Source: JAGPKI01 sp052034135 (GTDB taxonomy: Bacteria > Caldisericota > Caldisericia > UBA6126 > JAGPKI01). Taken from it: DNA of 5,467 bases. Positions within the stretch are counted from its first letter, which is position 1; every line of letters begins with the position of its first letter. The notes below the pieces were generated by a model. The model saw only the letters and a list, made by a program, of their open reading frames with translations. It ran no database searches and was not told where the DNA came from. Of the stretch, positions 1-4,598 are shown in pieces. Both the position numbers and the translations under genes were made by a program. The stretch spans positions 1 to 5,467 of the forward strand of contig JBPOJC010000025.1 in NCBI GenBank assembly GCA_052034135.1. Reading direction: 5' to 3'.

Positions 1-88
1 ATTTTTGTTATCTTGGGGGTGCGAATGATATTCTCATCACTGTCACGAAAGTATTTGATAAATCTTTCGTGGAGAGCCCTTTATCATT
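1..88 (+). promoter_or_regulatory. Lysine riboswitch (L-box), 3' part, cut by the window's left edge
   Basis: A cis-acting aptamer in the leader RNA that binds lysine and controls the downstream lysine operon. Visible are the conserved CTTGGGGGT block (12-20), the ACTGTCAC block (39-46) and GGAGAGC (71-77), in the order and spacing of known L-boxes. Two hairpins support the call. P4 pairs 18-26 with 30-38, with one C-T mismatch (22/34) and one G-U pair. P5 pairs 44-51 with 64-71 perfectly (8 bp), then after a bulged T52 continues 53-56 with 60-63. The 3' strand of P1 should be about 77-88 (CCCTTTATCATT); its partner, plus P2 and P3, lies upstream of the window. The block 12-77 looks very like the Thermotoga maritima L-box as I remember it. 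The location directly before lysine genes agrees. The promoter is not visible. Confidence 0.92.
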
Positions 89-126
89 GGTTTAACATAC
101 TCCAAAGCTAAAATCAAATGTAAAAG
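89..126 (+). other. AT-rich linker between aptamer and sequestering hairpin
   Basis: An untranslated leader segment, rich in A. It contains CTCC at 100-103, which could compete for GGAG sequences on either side, and two copies of AGCT (106-109 and 125-128). TTGG (87-90) and CCAA (102-105) can form only a weak 4-bp hairpin. I see no poly-U tract or strong stem, so nothing here looks like a terminator or promoter. Confidence 0.5.
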
Positions 127-157
127 CTATCTCCTCGAAAGAGTAAAAAGGAGATAG
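127..157 (+). promoter_or_regulatory. Shine-Dalgarno-sequestering hairpin upstream of asd
   Basis: CTATCTCC (127-134) is perfectly complementary to GGAGATAG (150-157), giving an 8-bp stem with a 15-nt loop. A small TC-GAAA-GA hairpin (135-142) could sit inside the loop. The 3' arm contains the asd ribosome binding site AAGGAG (148-153), 11 nt before the GTG start, so forming the stem should block translation. The stem is followed by AGAGAAAAAGTG, not by a run of T, which argues against a Rho-independent terminator. With the L-box just upstream, this is best read as a translational expression platform. The structure is seen in the sequence; the switching is inferred. Confidence 0.78.
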
Positions 158-164
158 AGAAAAA

Positions 165-1130
165 GTGAAAATTGGAATTATTGGTGCTACCGGTTTAGTA
201 GGCCGTACTCTGATAAAAGTTTTGGAAGAGGAAAACCTCAGTATAGATGAATTAAGTTTATTTGCTTCATGCAAATCTGCAAATAATGTAATATTATTTC
301 ATAACAAAGGGCTATATGTTGAACCACTCAGTTCTGAGAGTATATCTAAAAAATATGATTTTCTTTTCTTCTGCACAAACTCTTCTATTTCTGAGACTTA
401 CGCAAAAGAAGCTGCTAATATTTGTCCAATTATTATCGATAATTCTTCTGCATTTAGAAGAGTGGATGGTATTCCACTTGTTATTCCTGAAATAAATGGA
501 CACATCATTAAAAAATATAAGGGAATAATTGCAAATCCAAATTGTTCAACAATACAAATGCTTAAGGCTATTTACCCTATTTATGTTAGGTATGGCATAA
601 AGGAAATTGTTGTATCGACTTACCAAGGAGTTTCGGGTGCTGGTTTAGAGGGTGTTTTAGCTTTAAAGAACAAAATAGCAACTGGAGAAAAAGATGCTGT
701 TTTCCCAAAAGAGATAAATGAAAATGTAATTCCCTTGATTGGAGAAATAGGTAAAAATGGCTTTACTGAAGAGGAGAATAAATTAATTTTTGAAAGCAGA
801 AAGATTTTATCTGACCCCGCTATTAAACTCTACCCAACAGCTGTTAGAGTTCCAGTTGTTGTTGGGCATTCAGAATCTATTTTTTTAAGAACAAAGTATG
901 ATATGGATCTAAATGAAATAAAAGAGCTTTATAGTAATTACAAAGGAACAATTTATTCAAATGAATTAATCACACCGAAAGATTGCGAAGGAAAGAACGA
1001 TACATTTGTTTCGCGATTAAGAATTGTAAATGGAAATGAAGCTTTAATGTGGGTCGTTGCAGATAATTTAAGGGTTGGTGCAGCATATAATGCTTTTAAT
1101 ATTTTAAAATATATTTTATATGGAGGTTAG
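165..1130 (+). CDS. asd: Aspartate-semialdehyde dehydrogenase
   Basis: Cytosolic enzyme that reduces L-4-aspartyl phosphate to aspartate semialdehyde with NADPH; this is the second step of the aspartate pathway and the branch point to lysine and threonine/methionine. The 321-residue product is slightly short for the family. Visible are the Rossmann motif GATGLVG (7-13), DNSSAFR (92-98), the catalytic cysteine C127 in NPNCST (124-129), Q154 in STYQGVSGAG, R228 and H235 in the segment AVRVPVVVGHSES, and DNLRVGAA near the C-terminus, where most relatives have K instead of V304. The GTG start is chosen because an in-frame TAA lies at 144-146, no ATG or TTG precedes it, and the Rossmann motif follows at the normal distance. 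It is the first gene of the operon, behind the lysine leader, and ends 4 nt before dapA. Confidence 0.96.
   Translation: MKIGIIGATGLVGRTLIKVLEEENLSIDELSLFASCKSANNVILFHNKGLYVEPLSSESISKKYDFLFFCTNSSISETYAKEAANICPIIIDNSSAFRRVDGIPLVIPEINGHIIKKYKGIIANPNCSTIQMLKAIYPIYVRYGIKEIVVSTYQGVSGAGLEGVLALKNKIATGEKDAVFPKEINENVIPLIGEIGKNGFTEEENKLIFESRKILSDPAIKLYPTAVRVPVVVGHSESIFLRTKYDMDLNEIKELYSNYKGTIYSNELITPKDCEGKNDTFVSRLRIVNGNEALMWVVADNLRVGAAYNAFNILKYILYGG
1122..1126 (+). promoter_or_regulatory. Ribosome binding site that decides the dapA start
   Basis: GGAGG lies 8 nt before ATG 1135 and overlaps the last codons of asd. An in-frame ATG at 1120 overlaps this very motif and has no Shine-Dalgarno of its own at a usable distance, so 1135 is the better start. 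Ribosomes finishing asd stop at 1128-1130, almost on the site, which favours translational coupling. Confidence 0.85.
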
Positions 1131-1134
1131 AATT

Positions 1135-2013
1135 ATGTTTAAAGGTGTTGGTACAGCTTTAATTACTCCTTTTAATGAGGATTTTAGTGTGGATTATGTC
1201 TCTCTTAAAAGGCTTGTCGAATTTCAGCTTAAAAGTAATGTTGATGCTTTGATTGTTTTAGCTACAACTGGTGAAGCTCCTACGATTGAAATAAATGAAT
1301 TCGAAGAGATTGTTTCATTTGTTATGAATGAAGTTAATGGAAAAGTCCCTGTAATTGTTGGAACTGGAACCAATAATCCAAAAAAAGTATTAAAACTTAA
1401 TAAAATCGCAGAAAGTCTTAAAGTAGACGGACTTTTAATTGTAAATCCTTATTACAATAAAAGCACCCAGAATGGATTGGTCGAGTATTATAAATATATT
1501 TCAGAGCATACTATCTTACCAATAATTCTTTACAATGTGCCCAGTAGAACTGGAATGAATATTACTCCTCAAACAATTGTTAAAATTCACAGTCTTTGCC
1601 CCAATGTGATAGGTGTTAAAGAAGCAAGCGGAAATATTTCACAAATTGCGGAATTAATGGCAATTAAGCCTGATTCTCTAAATGTATTTTCTGGGAATGA
1701 TGATCAAACACTTCCTATTATGACGCTTGGTGGATGTGGAGTAATATCTGTTGTTTCAAACATTTTTCCGTCTGAATTCAGAGAATTGACGCATCTAATT
1801 CTAAAAGAAAGAATTAGTGAAGCACAGACAATAAACAACAAGCTTCTTAAAATCGCAAACCTTTTGTTTGTTGAGACGAACCCCATGCCTGTTAAATATG
1901 CAGCTTATAAATTAGGTTTGTGCAAAAACTATCTACGTCTTCCGTTGATTCAAGCTTCAAAAAGTACAGAAAATTTAATTGATGAAGAATTATCAAAGTT
2001 AGGTGTATTATAA
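1135..2013 (+). CDS. dapA: 4-hydroxy-tetrahydrodipicolinate synthase
   Basis: Condenses pyruvate with aspartate semialdehyde; this is the first step committed to diaminopimelate and lysine. From ATG 1135 it has 292 residues, the usual length, and starts MFKGVGTALITPF like family members. The (beta/alpha)8 barrel landmarks are clear: T44-T45 in ATTGE, Y107 in NPYYNK, catalytic Y133 in YNVPSRTG, R138, Schiff-base lysine K162 in GVKEASG, SGNDD (186-190) and GGxGVISVVSN (199-209). Residue 43 is A where G is usual (GTTGE). At the positions of the E. coli lysine-inhibition site, H53, H56 and E84 are replaced by I, F and K, while N80 is kept; lysine inhibition is therefore unlikely. An extended start at 1120 (five more residues) is disfavoured by the ribosome binding site. 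The stop codon shares one base with the dapB start. Confidence 0.97.
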   Translation: MFKGVGTALITPFNEDFSVDYVSLKRLVEFQLKSNVDALIVLATTGEAPTIEINEFEEIVSFVMNEVNGKVPVIVGTGTNNPKKVLKLNKIAESLKVDGLLIVNPYYNKSTQNGLVEYYKYISEHTILPIILYNVPSRTGMNITPQTIVKIHSLCPNVIGVKEASGNISQIAELMAIKPDSLNVFSGNDDQTLPIMTLGGCGVISVVSNIFPSEFRELTHLILKERISEAQTINNKLLKIANLLFVETNPMPVKYAAYKLGLCKNYLRLPLIQASKSTENLIDEELSKLGVL

Positions 2014-2699
2014 TGACTGAAATAATAAATTATGGACTTATTGGATTTTCAGGAAAAATGGGAGAGGAGATTTCAAAACTTTTTTCTGAAAAGGGTTACA
2101 TTTGTACCTTTAAAAAGAATTCAACAATTGAGGAGTTAGACAATACAAGAAATATTGATGTAATAATTGATTTTTCATCTCCAAATGCCTTAGCTGATTC
2201 TATTAAATATTCTAAAGATTTTCAATCTCCACTAATTGTTGGGACAACAGGTTTAACTATAGCTCAAATTGAGCAACTTAAAGAATTATCAAAAAAAGTA
2301 CCAGTTGTTCAAGCATATAATTTTTCAACAGGAATACAACTTCTAATTAAAATAGTAGAATTAACTAACAGTTATATACCTGACTGGGATATTGAAATAG
2401 TTGAAACGCATCATAACCAGAAGAAAGATAAGCCTTCTGGAACTGCTCTTATGCTAAAGGAAAAACTGAATAACGATGTCTCGATAAGTTCTTTACGAAT
2501 AGGTGGCATACCAGGTGACCATAAAGTAATTTTTGGTAGTTTTGGTGAAATTTTAGAACTATCTCATAGAGTAATCTCAAAAAGAACTTTTGCAGAAGGA
2601 GTTTTAAAAGCCACGCAATTTATTAAAGGAAAAAAATGTGGCTTTTACTCATATTCACAAGTCCTGTTTTCTGGAGAAGCTTTGAATGAGCAGTCTTAA
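2013..2699 (+). CDS. dapB: 4-hydroxy-tetrahydrodipicolinate reductase
   Basis: Reduces the DapA product to tetrahydrodipicolinate using NAD(P)H. The 228-residue protein is shorter than the E. coli enzyme (about 270) but similar to what I recall for Thermotoga. An N-terminal Rossmann domain carries GLIGFSGKMG (8-17), then DFSSP (53-57), GTTG (77-80) and YNFSTG (102-107). The catalytic domain has ETHH (131-134), catalytic lysine K137 and PSGTA (141-145), then LRIGGIPGDH (161-170) and SHR (184-186). Two differences stand out: the usual KDAPSGTA reads KDKPSGTA (K140), and the loop after the second strand has K34-K35 and no acidic residue, which suggests a preference for NADPH. The ATG overlaps the dapA stop (TAATG), with a weak AGGTG at 2001-2005. 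The last 14 nt overlap dapH. Confidence 0.95.
   Translation: MTEIINYGLIGFSGKMGEEISKLFSEKGYICTFKKNSTIEELDNTRNIDVIIDFSSPNALADSIKYSKDFQSPLIVGTTGLTIAQIEQLKELSKKVPVVQAYNFSTGIQLLIKIVELTNSYIPDWDIEIVETHHNQKKDKPSGTALMLKEKLNNDVSISSLRIGGIPGDHKVIFGSFGEILELSHRVISKRTFAEGVLKATQFIKGKKCGFYSYSQVLFSGEALNEQS
2606..2646 (+). repeat. Perfect inverted repeat inside dapB
   Basis: AAAAGCCAC (2606-2614) and GTGGCTTTT (2638-2646) are perfect reverse complements separated by 23 nt, and T2605/A2647 extend this to 10 bp. The stem lies about 40-80 nt before the dapH start. It is not followed by a poly-U tract beyond the TTTT in its own arm. Both arms encode ordinary DapB residues, so it may be chance in AT-rich DNA. Confidence 0.35.
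2673..2679 (+). promoter_or_regulatory. Ribosome binding site for dapH inside dapB
   Basis: GGAGAAG lies within the end of dapB; its GGAG core ends 9 nt before ATG 2686. It supports a dapH start that overlaps the dapB end by 14 nt in another frame. Confidence 0.75.
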
Positions 2700-3405
2700 A
2701 GATACTCAAGAACTTATAAAAATAATATCATCTTCAAAGAAAAAGACTCCAATAAAAGTTTATATTGAGGGAAATTTCGAAAATGTAGATTTTGGTAGCA
2801 GCATTGATTTTTATGGAGCTAATTCTTTTGGAGTTATGTTTTGCGAGTATCAAGATTTTCTTGCCTTTAAGGAGAAATACCAACAATCTATTTATAAATT
2901 TAAGATTGATTTAGATTGTAGGAATTCTGCAATATCTTTAGCAGATTTAACCAAATTTAATGCCCGTATTGAACCAGGAGCAATAATACGTGATTATGTA
3001 GAAATTGGTGATGAAGCTGTGATAATGATGGGAGCAGTAATTAATTTAGGAGCAATTATAGGTAAAAAAACTATGATTGATATGAATGCAGTAATAGGTG
3101 GGAGAGCTATAATTGGGGAAAACTGTCATATTGGTGCTGGAGCAGTGATAGCGGGAGTAATAGAACCACCAAGCGCAAAACCAGTTATAATTGAGGATCA
3201 AGTTTTAGTTGGAGCAAATGCTGTGGTGTTAGAAGGTGTAAGAGTAGGTAAGGGTGCTATAGTTGGTGCAGGGGCTGTTGTTACCAAAGATGTGGAGTCT
3301 TTTACGGTTGTCGCTGGAATACCTGCTAAATTTATAAAAAGAATAGACGAAAAAACTATTTCGAAAACCGAGATAATTGATGAGCTGAGGAATCTATACA
3401 AATGA
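2686..3405 (+). CDS. dapH: Tetrahydrodipicolinate N-acetyltransferase
   Basis: Transfers an acetyl group from acetyl-CoA to tetrahydrodipicolinate, opening the ring to N-acetyl-L-2-amino-6-oxopimelate in the acetyl branch of lysine synthesis. The 239 residues match the DapH family (about 236 in Bacillus) and not the longer succinyl-transferring DapD (about 270). Residues 1 to about 85 fit the DapH N-terminal domain. From about 90 to 215 there are left-handed beta-helix hexapeptide repeats, including ARIEPGAIIRD (93-103), MNAVIGGRAIIG (133-144), GAGAVIAGVIEPPSAKPV (150-167) and a final coil with VVAGIPAKFIK (208-218). A short helical tail follows. Such proteins normally act as trimers. The gene may be annotated dapD in some genomes. 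The ATGA overlap with lysC is 4 nt. The partner aminotransferase and deacetylase are not in this window. Confidence 0.94.
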   Translation: MSSLKDTQELIKIISSSKKKTPIKVYIEGNFENVDFGSSIDFYGANSFGVMFCEYQDFLAFKEKYQQSIYKFKIDLDCRNSAISLADLTKFNARIEPGAIIRDYVEIGDEAVIMMGAVINLGAIIGKKTMIDMNAVIGGRAIIGENCHIGAGAVIAGVIEPPSAKPVIIEDQVLVGANAVVLEGVRVGKGAIVGAGAVVTKDVESFTVVAGIPAKFIKRIDEKTISKTEIIDELRNLYK

Positions 3406-4598
3406 AAATACTTGTTCAAAAGTATGGAGGTAGCTCTCTATCAAATACTAATAAGATAAAGCTTATATCAAAACGAGTTGCTGATAGAGTAAAGGAAGGT
3501 TATAAATTGGTGGTAGTTGTTTCTGCTATGGGAAATACAACAGACCAATTGATAAACTTTTCGAAACAGATATCAGTTGATCCACCACCAAGGGAGTTGG
3601 ATATGCTTCTTGCCACAGGGGAGCAGGTTACTGCTTCACTTTTGGCTACGGCGATTAATTGTTTAGGTTATAAAGCACGATCTATGACCGCTTTTCAAGC
3701 TGGAATAAAAACTACAAATGATTTTACTGATGCCAGAATTAGCCAGATTGATTCAGTTAAACTAATAAATCTTTTAAACGATCATGATGTGCTGGTAATT
3801 ACTGGCTTTCAAGGAGTAAATGATGAAGGTGATTTAACAACTCTTGGGCGTGGAGGCTCAGACACAACAGCTGTAGCTTTAGCAGCGTCTTTATCTGCTC
3901 CTTGTCAGATTTACAGTGATGTAGATGGAATTTATTCAATTGATCCGAAGTATTATCCAACTGCCAAGAAAAGAGAATTAGTTTGCTATAACGAAATGAT
4001 AGAAATGGCAAGTCTTGGGGCAAAGGTTTTAAGTAGTAGAAGTGTCGAGATTGCCAAAAAATTTAATGTTCCAATCTATTGTGCATCATCAAATTCTAAT
4101 GAAAGGGGAAGTTACGTGGTTTCAGCAGATCAAATAATAGAAGAACCTCTTGTGACTGGTTTAAGTGTGTGCAAAAATCAAACTCAGGTGACAATTTATA
4201 ACCTTCCGCTTGATTCAGAGATTGTTTTCTCTATTTTTAATGAAGTGTTCAAACAAAATTTCAATGTTGATATGATTTCTTTAATTCAAACTGAATTAAA
4301 TTTACATTTATCTTTTACGCTCCTTTCTTCAAAGAAAGATAGTCTTAATCCAGCCCTTACGAATCTATGCGAACAATATAGCGATTCACGAATAGAGTTT
4401 AATGAAGGTTATTCGAAAGTTTCAATAGTAGGAATAGGTATGAGGTCAAGCCCTGGAGTGGCTCAACGACTATTTAAGGTTTTAAAGCCTTACCATATCA
4501 AAATGGTTACCACTTCTGAAATTAAAATATCATGTCTTGTTAGAGAAGAAGACACTGAAAAAATAGTTAAATGTATTGCGGAGGAATTTGATTTATAA
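3402..4598 (+). CDS. lysC: Aspartate kinase (ACT-regulated, monofunctional)
   Basis: Phosphorylates aspartate with ATP, the entry step of the aspartate family pathway. The 398 residues fit a monofunctional aspartokinase of about 400. The kinase domain (1 to about 240) shows KYGGSS (7-12), VVVSAMG (38-44), ATGEQVT (71-77), GFQG (135-138), TTLGRGGSDTTAVA (146-159) and YSDVDGIYSIDPK (171-183). After VTGLSV (251-256) come two ACT domains, with NVDMISL (288-294) in the first and VGIGMRSSPGVAQRLF (343-358) and TTSEIKIS (370-377) in the second. ACT domains usually bind lysine and/or threonine; the operon suggests lysine, but the ligand cannot be read from the sequence. No homoserine dehydrogenase is fused to it. 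A GAGG (3387-3390) lies 11 nt before the ATG, which overlaps the dapH stop by 4 nt. Confidence 0.96.
   Translation: MKILVQKYGGSSLSNTNKIKLISKRVADRVKEGYKLVVVVSAMGNTTDQLINFSKQISVDPPPRELDMLLATGEQVTASLLATAINCLGYKARSMTAFQAGIKTTNDFTDARISQIDSVKLINLLNDHDVLVITGFQGVNDEGDLTTLGRGGSDTTAVALAASLSAPCQIYSDVDGIYSIDPKYYPTAKKRELVCYNEMIEMASLGAKVLSSRSVEIAKKFNVPIYCASSNSNERGSYVVSADQIIEEPLVTGLSVCKNQTQVTIYNLPLDSEIVFSIFNEVFKQNFNVDMISLIQTELNLHLSFTLLSSKKDSLNPALTNLCEQYSDSRIEFNEGYSKVSIVGIGMRSSPGVAQRLFKVLKPYHIKMVTTSEIKISCLVREEDTEKIVKCIAEEFDL
4580..4584 (+). promoter_or_regulatory. Putative, distant ribosome binding site for lysA
   Basis: GGAGG lies within the last codons of lysC, 13 nt before ATG 4598. This is longer than the usual 5-10 nt. 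No closer purine-rich site is present, and an in-frame TGA at 4589-4591 rules out an earlier start. Re-initiation through the TAATG stop-start overlap may matter more than the Shine-Dalgarno here. Confidence 0.5.

Noticed and set aside
127..164. Rho-independent terminator in the leader
   Set aside because: The stem is followed by an A/G-rich sequence and a start codon, with no U-run.
92..503. Minus-strand open frames over the leader and asd
   Set aside because: They lie antisense to a clear gene or leader RNA, have no recognisable motif, and have no plausible ribosome binding site.
1379..1386. Runs of seven A or T (here, and near 880, 2290, 2631, 3064) as frameshift sites
   Set aside because: The reading frames continue normally through each run with conserved protein sequence on both sides.
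1704..1886. Minus-strand open frame inside dapA
   Set aside because: A shadow of the DapA reading frame, with no family features.
2980..3330. Repeated GGTGC/GGAGCA-like words in dapH, possibly a DNA repeat array
   Set aside because: Explained by the hexapeptide repeats of the left-handed beta-helix.
3198..3419. Minus-strand open frame over the end of dapH
   Set aside because: Its repetitive T/P/A-rich composition is the mirror of the hexapeptide-repeat codons, not an independent protein.
3799..4023. Minus-strand open frame inside lysC
   Set aside because: Low-complexity shadow of a well-conserved kinase domain.
3996..4150. Internal start giving a separate aspartokinase beta subunit, as in Bacillus lysC
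   Set aside because: No methionine with a convincing Shine-Dalgarno precedes the ACT region; M199 and M202 lie within the kinase domain.
4323..4338. Small inverted repeat CTTTC/GAAAG in lysC
   Set aside because: Only about 5 bp of stable stem in an A/T-rich coding stretch; expected by chance.
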